A stretch of DNA of 43,118 nt from an uncultured Bacilli bacterium. Its GTDB lineage: Bacteria; Bacillota_I; Bacilli_A; RF39; UBA660. Under the pieces are notes generated by a model that saw only the letters and a program-made list of their open reading frames with translations, did no database searches and was not told where the DNA came from. The position numbers were made by a program, and so were the translations under genes. Shown one piece after another: positions 7,274 to 16,269 of the stretch. The first letter of the stretch is position 1. Each line of letters opens with the position of its first letter. The stretch spans positions 1 to 43,118 of the forward strand of contig CAKOIE010000009.1 in assembly GCA_934086395.1 (NCBI GenBank), in the 5' to 3' direction.

Positions 7274-9355
7274 TTATTCCTCATTTCTATTACTACTATT
7301 TGCTATATATGAAATATTACTATATTCTTCTATTTTTTTAAATAAATAATTAAAATAATCATTTTTAATTGCAAGCGCACTCATCTGTTGTTTTAAACTT
7401 ATTTGTTTATTAATATCAATTATTTCTTGATTAGTATAAGTATTACTTTCATCCTTAGGTGTAAACACGCCTTTAGATGCATTATAATAACCTACATCAT
7501 CTTGCCAAGAGCCATCTGCAAAATAAGCTCTATGATCATAATCAGAAAATATATCGTTACCCAAATATAATCTTGGATCATAATTAATTACAAACATATT
7601 TAATAAAGTTGGTAATAAATCAACTAATGAAGTATAATCTTCAACTATTTCTGGTTCTTGTCCATAATTATATATAATCATTGGAGTTCTATCCATCTCA
7701 TTATTAACACTAGCATCATAACCAACAACATCAGATATAGAACTTGTACTAAGTCCATAAGGATAATGATCACCAAATAATGCGATTACAGTATCCTCTA
7801 GTTTTCCAGCTTTCTCTAGTTCATCTAATAAAAGCTCTAATGCTTTATCAAGTTCATACATCTTAGACATATATCTTTTAACAGTCATTGGATAATTTGT
7901 ATCATTTAATTTATCTAAATTCTTATTACCATATTCACTATCAACACCATAAGGTTGATGAGTAGTAACTGATGTTAAAAATACCATAAATTTATCTTCA
8001 TTTATAAAATGAGGAACACTAGTCTTAATTAAATCAGTATCACTAGGCCATTCTTCATATAAACTACTCCACTTAATATTTAAATCAGATGCATTATAAT
8101 ATTGTCCACTTCCCATATTTTTATGGATAGTTTTTCTAGAATAATAATGATCAGCATAATCATGATAACTTGTTGTAACATAATTTAAATTCTTAAACAC
8201 ATTAAATATTGATTCAGGATAAACATTATTTTTATATCTATTAGCAGTACATGTCTGATTAATAGTATACAAACTAGTCATAACTGTCATTTCATTATTA
8301 CCAGTAGAACAACTGTTTCTAGGACTATAATTATTTCTAAATGATGTTCCTTCACTCCATAACTTATAAATTGTCGGATATCTATCTTTATCAATTGCAA
8401 TATAGTTAGTAGATTCCATTAATATTACTATTAAATTCTTTCCTTCATAAATACCAGTTTTATCATTTTTAGGAGTAATCTCTCTACTAATAAAATAATT
8501 ATTTAATTTATTATAAGTTGAATTCTTTTCATTATTTATTAATTCTTTCCAAGCACTATCATCAATATTTCTAGCATGCTCCCCATTTGCTGCAACACTA
8601 CTTTGATTAATATTAAAAACATCATCTCCACTAATATCAACATTAATATCAAAAGTATTAATCATCATATCACTGAAACCAAAAGAATATACTCCAAACT
8701 GACTTACATTCAAATTTGGATTATCATTTGTAAGAATTAAATTTTTATTACTTATAGTTTGTAAATCATTTTGCATAAATTTAACTGTAAGTGTTCCATA
8801 ATACATTATACACATAAATACAACTACAATAACATATGCAGCAACCGTTAATAATTTATTTCTATTACTTTCTATTTTAAATTCAAAATAAGTAGTCTTA
8901 TTTAATTTATATTCTTTTATCTTTTTATCTAAAAACCAAATATATAATAAATATAAAGTTATAGGAATTAATAACAAATAACTTTTCCAATTGGCAGCCT
9001 CAATATATTCTTTAATATAATCTACAACTTTTGTTCCTTGTTCTGCATTACCAGTTCCCATAAAAAATCCTAAATAATTGTATAAATTAACTTCTATCCA
9101 TGCATATAAAGTAAGTGCTACACTTATAATTGTTTTAAATATCTTACTTCCTGTCTTTTTAAATAATGAACTTATTAAACCTAGAACAATACCAAAACCA
9201 CAAGAAGATATAAATATTCTAAAAATATCCCAATCTAATATTTTATATGAAAGGTTTATTCTTAAAATAATTTCAATAAAAAAAATCAAAGATAAGAAAC
9301 CCACACTATTTTTAAAAATTTGTTTTCCTAATTTTTCTTTCACTTTTCTCACCAT
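7274..9355 (-). CDS. LTA synthase family membrane phosphoglycerol transferase
   Basis: A 693-residue polytopic enzyme. About five membrane segments fill the first 200 residues, then an extracellular sulfatase-fold domain begins. Metal and active-site motifs visible are the Glu of LMESTNY, the segment NSCSTGNNEM, where a Ser/Thr should be the nucleophile, and LFGDHYPYGL near the end. The closest described relatives are LtaS-type enzymes, which polymerise glycerol phosphate on the cell surface, but substrates vary within the family. It overlaps rnhB by 44 bp and its last codons hold the topA ribosome site. GTGAT lies about 5 nt before ATG 9355; a GTG at 9343 is an alternative. Confidence 0.92.
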   Translation of the reverse strand: MVRKVKEKLGKQIFKNSVGFLSLIFFIEIILRINLSYKILDWDIFRIFISSCGFGIVLGLISSLFKKTGSKIFKTIISVALTLYAWIEVNLYNYLGFFMGTGNAEQGTKVVDYIKEYIEAANWKSYLLLIPITLYLLYIWFLDKKIKEYKLNKTTYFEFKIESNRNKLLTVAAYVIVVVFMCIMYYGTLTVKFMQNDLQTISNKNLILTNDNPNLNVSQFGVYSFGFSDMMINTFDINVDISGDDVFNINQSSVAANGEHARNIDDSAWKELINNEKNSTYNKLNNYFISREITPKNDKTGIYEGKNLIVILMESTNYIAIDKDRYPTIYKLWSEGTSFRNNYSPRNSCSTGNNEMTVMTSLYTINQTCTANRYKNNVYPESIFNVFKNLNYVTTSYHDYADHYYSRKTIHKNMGSGQYYNASDLNIKWSSLYEEWPSDTDLIKTSVPHFINEDKFMVFLTSVTTHQPYGVDSEYGNKNLDKLNDTNYPMTVKRYMSKMYELDKALELLLDELEKAGKLEDTVIALFGDHYPYGLSTSSISDVVGYDASVNNEMDRTPMIIYNYGQEPEIVEDYTSLVDLLPTLLNMFVINYDPRLYLGNDIFSDYDHRAYFADGSWQDDVGYYNASKGVFTPKDESNTYTNQEIIDINKQISLKQQMSALAIKNDYFNYLFKKIEEYSNISYIANSSNRNEE

Positions 9356-9971
9356 TTAATATTAAATCACGGACTGGCCCAAATGTAAACCTATAATTAT
9401 CAAGTAATCCATATTTTTTTATTGCTTCTAAGTGAGCTTTAGTTGGGTAACCTTTATGATTTTTAAATCCATATTCGGGAAATTTTTCATCTAAATCATA
9501 CATCATTCTATCTCTAGTAACCTTAGCAACAATTGATGCTGCTGCTATTGATTCTGACTTACTATCACCTTTAATAATACTTTCACTAGGCATTTCTAAA
9601 TCACTTAACTTCATCGCATCAATAAGTACATATTCCGGTTTAATATCTAAATTATTTATAGCTTGATACATTGCAAGTTTTGTTGCTTCATAAATGTTTA
9701 CATCATCTATTACTTTATTATCCATGATTCCAATTGAAACACTTAATGCATCTTTCATTATAATTTCATATAATTCGTTTCTTCTCTTTTCAGATAACTT
9801 TTTAGAATCATTAATTAATCCATTAAAATATCCCACTGGTAAAATAACTGCAGCAGTAACAACCGGTCCAACTAAAGGTCCACGGCCTACTTCATCTACA
9901 CCAGCAATATATTTTATTCCTTTATTATATAATTCTTGTTCATAACTTAACATATTATTTTTCATAATCAA
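9312..9971 (-). CDS. rnhB: Ribonuclease HII
   Basis: This 219-residue enzyme nicks RNA in RNA-DNA hybrids, including single ribonucleotides. The acidic catalytic set is visible: YIAGVDEVGRGPLVGPV near the N-terminus, then DSKKLSEKRRNELYEII and GDSKSESIAAASIVAKVTRDR. The start is uncertain. A TTG at 9971 has AAGGA 7 nt upstream and is preferred; ATG 9965 and ATG 9953 would also give a normal enzyme, while ATG 10007 adds an atypical Lys-rich tail. It overlaps the end of rbgA, the usual rbgA-rnhB coupling of Bacilli. Confidence 0.95.
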   Translation of the reverse strand: MIMKNNMLSYEQELYNKGIKYIAGVDEVGRGPLVGPVVTAAVILPVGYFNGLINDSKKLSEKRRNELYEIIMKDALSVSIGIMDNKVIDDVNIYEATKLAMYQAINNLDIKPEYVLIDAMKLSDLEMPSESIIKGDSKSESIAAASIVAKVTRDRMMYDLDEKFPEYGFKNHKGYPTKAHLEAIKKYGLLDNYRFTFGPVRDLILNGEKSERKIRKTNF

Positions 9972-10875
9972 ACGTAATTCCTTTAATTTTTTCTTGTTTA
10001 ACTTCATTTATAATATATTTTGCTGTACGATTATAATCTGCTTCTCCATTTTTGATAGCTCCAATATTTTTAGCAATTAAATCAAATGCTTCATCATTAA
10101 ATTCATTAATTTTAAATCTCTCACTTAATATACTAGGATATCTTTCACTTAATACTTTTAATATATAACTGGCAACATCATATAATGGGATAACATCTTC
10201 TTTAATTGCACTAAAAACACATAAATTAAGAGCAACTTTTTCATCATCAAATTTAGGCCATAATATTCCCGGTGTATCAAGTACTAATACTTTATATTTA
10301 GTTTTTAACCACACATTATTTCTTGTAACTCCCGGCATATTACCAGTTTTAGCAACCTTCTTACCAGCTAAATTATTAATTAAAGTACTCTTACCAACAT
10401 TAGGTATACCAATAACTAACGCTTTTAATTCTTTTTCTTTTAAACCTTTTTCTTTTCTCTTTAAATTAATATTTTTAGCTACTTTATTTATTAAATCAAT
10501 AACTTTTTTATAATCATTATTATCACTTAAATTAACTAATACTACATTATAACCTTTATTTTCATAATATTTAACCCATATATTAGTTTCATTTATATCG
10601 CATAAATCAGCTTTAGACATTATAAGTATTTTATCTTTATTTCTTGTAATATCATCTATATCTTTAATTTTAGAAGATAAAGGTATTCTAGCATCAATTA
10701 TTTCAAATACGATATCTATAACTGGCATTATTTTTTTAATTTCATCCTTGGTTTTCTTCATATGTCCAGGGTACCACGAAATTCCAATTGATGAACATTT
10801 TCCTTGACTATCATTATTTTTCTTTTCTGCTCTTATTTTTCTTTTTTGATACATATCCACTTTAATCACTTCCAT
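9955..10875 (-). CDS. rbgA: Ribosome biogenesis GTPase YlqF/RbgA
   Basis: A circularly permuted GTPase (306 aa) needed for late 50S assembly. Motifs appear in permuted order: WYPGHMKKTKDEI near the start, the base-recognition MSKADL, then the P-loop GIPNVGKSTLINNL, the switch segment MPGVTRN, and the G3 LDTPGILWPKF. The first 36 or so codons are present a second time, in decayed form, at 11771-11878. ATG 10875 overlaps the end of the UDG-like gene by 14 bp; ATG 10854 (MYQKRK) is an alternative, and neither has a strong ribosome site. Confidence 0.96.
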   Translation of the reverse strand: MEVIKVDMYQKRKIRAEKKNNDSQGKCSSIGISWYPGHMKKTKDEIKKIMPVIDIVFEIIDARIPLSSKIKDIDDITRNKDKILIMSKADLCDINETNIWVKYYENKGYNVVLVNLSDNNDYKKVIDLINKVAKNINLKRKEKGLKEKELKALVIGIPNVGKSTLINNLAGKKVAKTGNMPGVTRNNVWLKTKYKVLVLDTPGILWPKFDDEKVALNLCVFSAIKEDVIPLYDVASYILKVLSERYPSILSERFKINEFNDEAFDLIAKNIGAIKNGEADYNRTAKYIINEVKQEKIKGITFDYEK

Positions 10876-11620
10876 TTTCTATCATTCTTGTTTCATATAA
10901 AAAATTATCTATAACTAATTTTTGATTAGTTATGCTATTTGATTCTTTTTCATTATTATATTCTTCTTTTTTTATTTCATTTTCAATTATCCATTTTATA
11001 TCTTCTATCGATTTATCAATATTAAATATGCCATTCCCTACTGGATAATAAACAGGATAAACTTTATATTCGTTTTTATTAATTTGTATTTTGTGACATT
11101 TTTTTCTATTTTCAGATACAGATATCTTTTTATTTAAAATAATAGAACTAACTTGGTTTCCAAAAGTAATAATTATTTTTGGTTTAATTATGTTTATTTC
11201 TTTGAATAATAAATCAAGATATTTTTTCAGCACTTCATCAGGCAATGGTCTTGCATCTATTTGTGTACATTTACCTAAATTAGTAATAAACAATTTGTTT
11301 TTTTCAATTTCTTCGTAAACATAGTTGCAAAACTCATAATCCCATTCTTTTGGTTTCTTTTTTTGAATTATGTTAAACGTTTTTTCACTTAATAAATCAA
11401 CTTTATAGAACAACTTCCATATATTTTTAGATCCTAACCATGGAGACTTTCTACCTTTCCAAGATTTATCACTAGCAATATTTTTCCCTGTAGGATTCAT
11501 AAAAACAAAACATATATTAGGATTATTTTCGCATCCACCATTATATATAGAATCTAATTCCTTAGCACCATATTTAACTTGTAATTCATCATAATCTTTT
11601 CTTAAATCTTCTATCTTCAA
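10862..11620 (-). CDS. Uracil-DNA-glycosylase superfamily-like protein
   Basis: A 252-residue protein with the look of the family 4/5 uracil-DNA glycosylase fold: ICFVFMNPTGKN near residue 36, a KSPWLGSKNIWKLF segment, KLFITNLGKC, a buried strand IIITFGNQVSSIIL, and YYPVGNG where active enzymes have an HP-containing motif. The glycosylase activity is therefore unproven. The TTG at 11620 is preferred (AAGGTGA 5 nt upstream); the GTG at 11629 lies inside that site. It is distinct from the classical Ung at 32301-32948. Its 3' end fuses into rbgA, and copies of the rbgA 5' end flank it on both sides, which suggests that it arrived by insertion. Confidence 0.7.
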   Translation of the reverse strand: MKIEDLRKDYDELQVKYGAKELDSIYNGGCENNPNICFVFMNPTGKNIASDKSWKGRKSPWLGSKNIWKLFYKVDLLSEKTFNIIQKKKPKEWDYEFCNYVYEEIEKNKLFITNLGKCTQIDARPLPDEVLKKYLDLLFKEINIIKPKIIITFGNQVSSIILNKKISVSENRKKCHKIQINKNEYKVYPVYYPVGNGIFNIDKSIEDIKWIIENEIKKEEYNNEKESNSITNQKLVIDNFLYETRMIENGSD

Positions 11621-11770
11621 AATATTCACCTTCTTAGAACAAAGTTTCTTTAAGTAGTTCTTACCCGTTTTTTCTTATATTTTTGTTAATTTTTTATTAA
11701 AAATTGTAAAAAAGAAATTTAATTAAAAGCCTTATGAAATAAGAGCTTTAAAGAGAGTTTATATAAGTCA

Positions 11771-11878
11771 TTCTTTACCACAAAATTCCAACTGATAATT
11801 ATTTTCTTTGGCTACCATTATTTTTCTTTTCTGCTCTTATTTTTCTTTTTTGATACATATCAGCTTTAATCACTTCTT
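11771..11878 (-). pseudogene. Decayed second copy of the rbgA 5' end
   Basis: This stretch repeats 10767-10874 at an offset of 1004 bp. The core 11812-11876 matches with three mismatches in 65 positions, and weaker similarity continues over the codons of GISWYPGH. In translation the copy has the same MYQKRKIRAEKKNN as rbgA, then a TAA after GSQRK and another TAA in place of the Tyr codon of GISWY. No start-site function or downstream frame remains. It is best read as the relic of an older rbgA 5' end left behind when the UDG-like gene was inserted. Confidence 0.8.
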
Positions 11879-11904
11879 TCTTTTTTATTTTACCTTATTT
11901 AGAA

Positions 11905-12204
11905 TTATAATGCTACTCTAATTATAAACGCTAATACGATTGATATCATTAAACTATAAATAGTCATATTATAATTTTTTCCATCATCAGCAGTTATTTC
12001 CATTTTGGAAACAACTAAATCTTTATCTAATTCCTGTTCTTCAAATATATTTTTTAAATGTTTAGAAATTGCTGGAACGCCAACATCAAAAACTTTTGCC
12101 ATTCCTTTTAGTAATAACCATAAAGTTTCATCTTTCTAAATAGCATCTACTATAATATTGCCTTCATTATTTTTATACATAATTAATTTATTTTCTTCCA
12201 CTAA
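11905..12204 (-). pseudogene. rhuM-family pseudogene
   Basis: The minus strand encodes a RhuM-like N-terminal region: MYKNNEGNIIVDAI, an in-frame TAG at about 12136-12138, then KDETLWLLLKGMAKVFDV and a helix-turn-helix-like HLKNIFEEQELDKDLVV with ITADDGKNYN. After YSL the family's usual LDxIISVGYRVNS region is scrambled by small indels and the frame ends at 11905. The remaining two thirds of a RhuM protein are absent. The part from 12102 to 11905 is an open frame of 65 codons but is a fragment. RhuM genes are common cargo of islands and prophages, in keeping with the scarred surroundings. Confidence 0.75.
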
Positions 12205-12365
12205 TAGTCTCATTTCCATTAATTTTTCACAGATTCTAATTAACTGTCACTTTCATAAATATTTAATTCATTATTGATTAATTTTACTGTCCATTTACAT
12301 TTATATATTCAAAATAATTTGATAACAATATAAATATACATCACTTAATTATTTATGTTAGTAAA

Positions 12366-12899
12366 TTATTTTTTTACTTTATTTAAAATTCTTCTTTTAT
12401 CTAATGGCAATATTTCATAGCTTTGTTTATCATATATCTCATTCGCTAATTTAATAGATTCCATGAGTAACTCATTCAAATCATTTATAGGATTTTTATC
12501 ATAATCTTCTTTATATAACCAATCAAGATATTTTATTTTAGTAGCATCATCTGGTCTACCATATATTACTTTTCCACTATGTAACCAATATCCAAATTCT
12601 ACATTTGTTGTAAATGCTGGCATATCAGGTAAAGTCCTAGGAATCCAAAACATAATAACTGTTGATTCAGTTAATGCTTCTCTTTCCCAATTTACTTGAT
12701 CAACATAATCTGTTTTAGGTTTCCACGAAGAATATTCAGGAACATAAACAACACCATCAAATCCAAATTCCTCTAACTTTTTACAAGCAGTAGTTCTCCA
12801 CGATTCTATCTTTTCATTTCTAGGAGTTGGACCAGCTAAAAATATAGATTTATTTTCTTTTATAACTTTTTCATCAGAATAATTAATTATCATTCCCAT
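12366..12899 (-). CDS. Nucleoside 2-deoxyribosyltransferase-like protein
   Basis: A 177-residue cytoplasmic protein with SIFLAGPTPR near residue 20, a SWRTTACKKLEEFGFDG helix and the strongly conserved block of this family: VNWEREAL, MFWIPRTLPDMPAFTTNVEFGYW and SGKVIYG. Relatives cleave or exchange the glycosidic bond of deoxynucleosides or related nucleotides; the Glu of TNVEFG is the likely nucleophile. ATG 12899 is taken as the start (AAGG about 7 nt upstream); a GTG at 12902 and ATG 12893 are alternatives. It is preceded by its own extended -10 promoter and followed by decayed DNA. Confidence 0.82.
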   Translation of the reverse strand: MGMIINYSDEKVIKENKSIFLAGPTPRNEKIESWRTTACKKLEEFGFDGVVYVPEYSSWKPKTDYVDQVNWEREALTESTVIMFWIPRTLPDMPAFTTNVEFGYWLHSGKVIYGRPDDATKIKYLDWLYKEDYDKNPINDLNELLMESIKLANEIYDKQSYEILPLDKRRILNKVKK

Positions 12900-12973
12900 C
12901 ACACAACCTTTTCTAAAATATATTTTTTACATATTCCAAACATAATTTTTCTATTTGGAATTCATACAAACTA

Positions 12974-12982
12974 ATTATATCA
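12974..12982 (-). promoter_or_regulatory. Extended -10 promoter of the deoxyribosyltransferase-like gene
   Basis: On the minus strand the sequence is TGA-TATAAT, with a predicted start near 12967. No clear -35 is visible. Confidence 0.5.
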
Positions 12983-13060
12983 TCATTTCATTTTTCAATA
13001 AATGATTAAACTCAATAATTATTTAAATGCTACACTAAAAATTCTATATTTCCCGATTTT

Positions 13061-13082
13061 GGGTTGTTAATATTAACACCCC
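13061..13082. promoter_or_regulatory. Operator-like palindrome between divergent genes
   Basis: A perfect 14-bp palindrome TGTTAATATTAACA (13065-13078) is framed by GGG and CCC, giving a 22-bp dyad with one mismatched pair. No T run follows on either strand, so a binding site for a dimeric regulator is more likely than a terminator. It lies between the promoters of the deoxyribosyltransferase-like gene and the M16 pair. Confidence 0.5.
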
Positions 13083-13147
13083 ATAATTTACAAATCTATC
13101 TATAATAAAACAAAATTAAAATTATAATATAAATTTAATAATAACTT

Positions 13148-13156
13148 TGTTATAAT
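13148..13156 (+). promoter_or_regulatory. Extended -10 promoter of the M16 peptidase pair
   Basis: TGT-TATAAT with no evident -35. The start would fall near 13163, right at the GAGGTGA ribosome site, so the leader is very short. Confidence 0.55.
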
Positions 13157-13175
13157 CTATTTGAGGTGAAGAAAA

Positions 13176-14426
13176 TTGAAAATAAATATCCAGAAAAAGC
13201 CATATATATTAAATAATAAAGACTTTAGAACAATCCAAATTCATGTAATGTTTCCTATAAAAATAAAAAAAGAATACCTAGCATATATTAATATTCTTCC
13301 TAACATGTTAAAGTTTATGAATAATAAGTATCCTTCCGAAGATAAATTCTTACTTGCTAATAAAAAATTATATATTTTAAATACTCATTGTGAATACTCT
13401 AGAATTGGATTAAATGGATTCTTTACATTTGATATGATAATTCCAGATACTAATTCACTTAAAGAAAATTTATTAGAAAAACAATTTAGCTTATTTAGTG
13501 AAATGATTTATAATCCTTTAATAGAAAATGATTGTTTTACTTCCTTTGAACTAGAAAAGGAAAAGAAAAATATCCTTTTCGATATAGATGATTCATTAAA
13601 AAATATTGGAACATATCAAAATTTAAGACTTAAAGAAATCATTGATGAAGATAATATATTGTCATTAAATCTTGCTAGAAATACTGATTTAATTGAAAAA
13701 GTAACACCTAGTAATTTATATAAATATTATAAAAAGATTATTATCGATAATTCCCCTATCATATTTGTAATGGGTAACGTTGATGAAAATAAAATAAATA
13801 AATTATGTAATAAATATTTATATAAGAATTTTAAAAATAAAGAAATTAACATTAAACTTGATCATTTTATGAATACAAGAGATAAAATTTTAGAAGTTAC
13901 AGAAGATAGTTCTTTTAATAATTCATGTTTATCTATTGTATATAAAGTTAAGGATGCAAATAAATTTGACTACATTTATTTAAATTATGTAAGAGATATA
14001 TTAACATCTATTTCTTTAGGATTGCTTAGTAAAACCTTAAGAGAAGATTTAGAAATTGTTTATTCAGTAAAAGTTAAACCATATTCTCGTTATGGATTAT
14101 TAGAAATTAAAGCATTTATTAATAAAGATAATATGGAACTAGCCAAAAATAAAATTATAGAAATAGTTGATAGTTTAAAAAATCCTGAAGTATTTAAAGA
14201 TGAATTAAATAATTTAATTGAAAGACAAAGATTAGATGTTATTGAAAAGAAAGATAATAAATATATTATTTTTGATGATTATATTTATAGTACTTTAAAT
14301 ATAGATGACACGCTTGAAGAATACTACGAAAAATATAAAAATATTAGTTCTGAAGATATAAGCAATTTTGTAAATAGATTAGTATTAGATACAATATATT
14401 TTTTGAAGGAGAAAGATCATGAATAA
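13176..14426 (+). CDS. M16-family (insulinase-like) protein without zinc motif, YmfF-type
   Basis: A 416-residue M16-fold protein that lacks the HxxEH zinc motif, as is usual for the non-catalytic partner of M16 pairs. The early stretch (residues about 20-100) and the REDLEIVYSVKVKPYSRYGLLEIKA segment near residue 295 fit the M16 pattern. It starts at a TTG with AGGTGA 6 nt upstream. The following M16 gene overlaps by 8 bp and supplies the zinc motif, matching the YmfF-YmfH pair of Bacillus, whose members have been linked to EF-P modification; that role is not visible in the sequence itself. No signal peptide is seen. Confidence 0.85.
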   Translation: MKINIQKKPYILNNKDFRTIQIHVMFPIKIKKEYLAYINILPNMLKFMNNKYPSEDKFLLANKKLYILNTHCEYSRIGLNGFFTFDMIIPDTNSLKENLLEKQFSLFSEMIYNPLIENDCFTSFELEKEKKNILFDIDDSLKNIGTYQNLRLKEIIDEDNILSLNLARNTDLIEKVTPSNLYKYYKKIIIDNSPIIFVMGNVDENKINKLCNKYLYKNFKNKEINIKLDHFMNTRDKILEVTEDSSFNNSCLSIVYKVKDANKFDYIYLNYVRDILTSISLGLLSKTLREDLEIVYSVKVKPYSRYGLLEIKAFINKDNMELAKNKIIEIVDSLKNPEVFKDELNNLIERQRLDVIEKKDNKYIIFDDYIYSTLNIDDTLEEYYEKYKNISSEDISNFVNRLVLDTIYFLKEKDHE

Positions 14427-15657
14427 TATAGAAACAGTTACTTTAGATAATGGTTTAAGAATATTTTTATATAAAGATGAAAGAAGACATAAAACATTTT
14501 TTACTTATATAACTTTAGGTGGAGGCCAAAGAAAAAACTTTATTCTTGATGGAACTAAATATCATTTAAATGATGGTCTTGCTCACATATTAGAACATTA
14601 TATAGTTGAATGTAATAATAATGGAAATTTTATAAAAAAATTAGGTAAAATGCAGATGGACGCGAACGCTGAAACAAGTGATATATATACCGAATACTAC
14701 TTTCAAGCAGTTGAAAATATTGACATTGGAATTAAAACAATCCTTGATGCAGTTAATAATGTTAAGTTTAATGAAGAAAACCTTAATAAATTAAAAAAGC
14801 CTATTATTCAAGAAATAAGAAATAGAATGGATAATAAATTTTATCATTTAAATAAAATGGTTATGAATGATGTATTTGGTGAAGAAAATTATATTGATGT
14901 TGGTGGAGATATTAAAGATATAGAAAATGCTACTATAGATGAAGTTGAGGCTCTTTACAATGCTTGTTATAAACCAGATAATCAAATTATAGTAATTGCA
15001 GGTAATTTTAATAAAGAAAATGTTATTAATATAATAAAAGAATATTTTATGAATCTAAAAAAAGAGAATCATCATGTTGAAATAATTAAAAATAATTATG
15101 TAGATTCTGTATTAAAGAAAAAAGATGTATTAAAGTTTCCAACTCCTAAAGAATATAGAGAAATTGCGTTTAAAGTTAACTGTAGTAAATTTACAAATAA
15201 AGAAATATTAGATCTTGAATCATATATATTATGTTTTTTTAGTACATTTTTTGGAGTAACTTCAACGCTCTATAAAGAATTAATTAAGAAAAATATCATC
15301 ACTGATATAATGAATTGTGATATGAGAAAAGTAGATAACTACTTTCTTATAACTATTGGTAACTACACAACAAATGGAGATATTTTATCTAAAAAAATTA
15401 TTAACACTATTAAATCTATGAATAAATTTAATACTACAATATTTAATTTAAAAAAGAAAGAATTTATATTAAAACTAATATTAAGAGATGAAAATATATT
15501 TAAAATGATTAATCCATTTATTACTAATGTAATTATTTATGATTATCCATATATTGATACATTAGAAGATGTTTACAATTTAACATATGAGAAATATGTT
15601 GATACAATTAAAAGACTTGATTTTAGTAATTATACTGATATAAGTATCATAAATTAA
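14419..15657 (+). CDS. M16-family zinc peptidase, YmfH-type
   Basis: A 412-residue partner of the preceding gene. The inverted zinc motif is present as HILEH (about residue 56) within GLAHILEHYIVE, and a third ligand is likely the Glu of IIQEIRNRMD about 75 residues later. Two M16 half-domains span the length. Cytoplasmic, no signal peptide. AAGGAGAAAGATC precedes the ATG and the start overlaps the YmfF-type gene, so the two are made together and probably form a heterodimer. An intrinsic terminator follows directly. Confidence 0.9.
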   Translation: MNNIETVTLDNGLRIFLYKDERRHKTFFTYITLGGGQRKNFILDGTKYHLNDGLAHILEHYIVECNNNGNFIKKLGKMQMDANAETSDIYTEYYFQAVENIDIGIKTILDAVNNVKFNEENLNKLKKPIIQEIRNRMDNKFYHLNKMVMNDVFGEENYIDVGGDIKDIENATIDEVEALYNACYKPDNQIIVIAGNFNKENVINIIKEYFMNLKKENHHVEIIKNNYVDSVLKKKDVLKFPTPKEYREIAFKVNCSKFTNKEILDLESYILCFFSTFFGVTSTLYKELIKKNIITDIMNCDMRKVDNYFLITIGNYTTNGDILSKKIINTIKSMNKFNTTIFNLKKKEFILKLILRDENIFKMINPFITNVIIYDYPYIDTLEDVYNLTYEKYVDTIKRLDFSNYTDISIIN

Positions 15658-15658
15658 T

Positions 15659-15690
15659 AAAGAAGATCCAAAAAAGGTTCTTCTTTTAAT
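15659..15690 (+). terminator. Intrinsic terminator of the M16 pair
   Basis: AAAGAAGATCC and GGTTCTTCTTT form an 11-bp stem with one mismatch around an A6 loop, followed by TTAAT. It begins 2 nt after the stop codon. Confidence 0.85.
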
Positions 15691-15716
15691 ATATATTTTC
15701 TTTGTTGTTTTAACTA

Positions 15717-16106
15717 TTATAAACGCTTATTTAATTCTTTTTCTAATTTAAGTAATAATTCTTTATCTTTATCTCTATTTAAAAGTTTTTTAACATTGTA
15801 GCAATCTCTTAAAGAAGCAACTTTATAACCATTTATATATACATAATTATTTGGGCAAAAATCAAAGCTAAAATTTATTACATCATCTATCATAAAAGAC
15901 TTATTTCCAAATTCATTTATTCTATCAAATTCACAATTAAAATTACTTAATAGATATTCGTAATAATCTTTTGAAATCCAAATATCAATGTCATGAGTTT
16001 GATTACTAAAATTTTGTAAAACTAAAGCAGCTCCACTTATAATAATAAATTTATCTTTATCTAAATTATAATTATTTAATGTTTCAATAATATCTTTTTT
16101 TGTCAT
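15717..16106 (-). CDS. Nucleotidyltransferase-fold protein (AbiEii-like)
   Basis: A 129-residue protein with the minimal nucleotidyltransferase signature: ISGAALVLQNF near residue 23 followed by the paired acids of HDIDIWIS, and a third Asp possibly in FSFDFCP. The Lys/Asp/Glu-rich helix at the end (NRDKDKELLLKLEKEL) resembles the end of AbiEii-type and related domains. No partner toxin or antitoxin gene is adjacent, so a toxin-antitoxin role is not supported. GAGG lies 6 nt before the ATG. Confidence 0.65.
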   Translation of the reverse strand: MTKKDIIETLNNYNLDKDKFIIISGAALVLQNFSNQTHDIDIWISKDYYEYLLSNFNCEFDRINEFGNKSFMIDDVINFSFDFCPNNYVYINGYKVASLRDCYNVKKLLNRDKDKELLLKLEKELNKRL

Positions 16107-16245
16107 ATTTTACCTCTATTCTTATATATAAATAAAATTAATCAATTCAAAATAAATTCTATCAAATCTAGATTGAAAACTCAAATATACAATTATCGTC
16201 TTTCTAATATTTCCAATAAAGCAAAAAGACTTTATGAATAAAATA

Positions 16246-16254
16246 TGGTACAAT
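16246..16254 (+). promoter_or_regulatory. Extended -10 promoter of the hydrolase gene
   Basis: TGG-TACAAT, predicted start near 16261 at the GGTGAT ribosome site. If real, it rules out the longer in-frame start at 16234. Confidence 0.45.
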
Positions 16255-16269
16255 TTTTTTGGTGATAAT

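Noticed and set aside
15717..16106. AbiE-type toxin-antitoxin or abortive infection system
   Set aside because: Only a nucleotidyltransferase-like protein is present; no adjacent AbiEi-type partner gene was found on either side.
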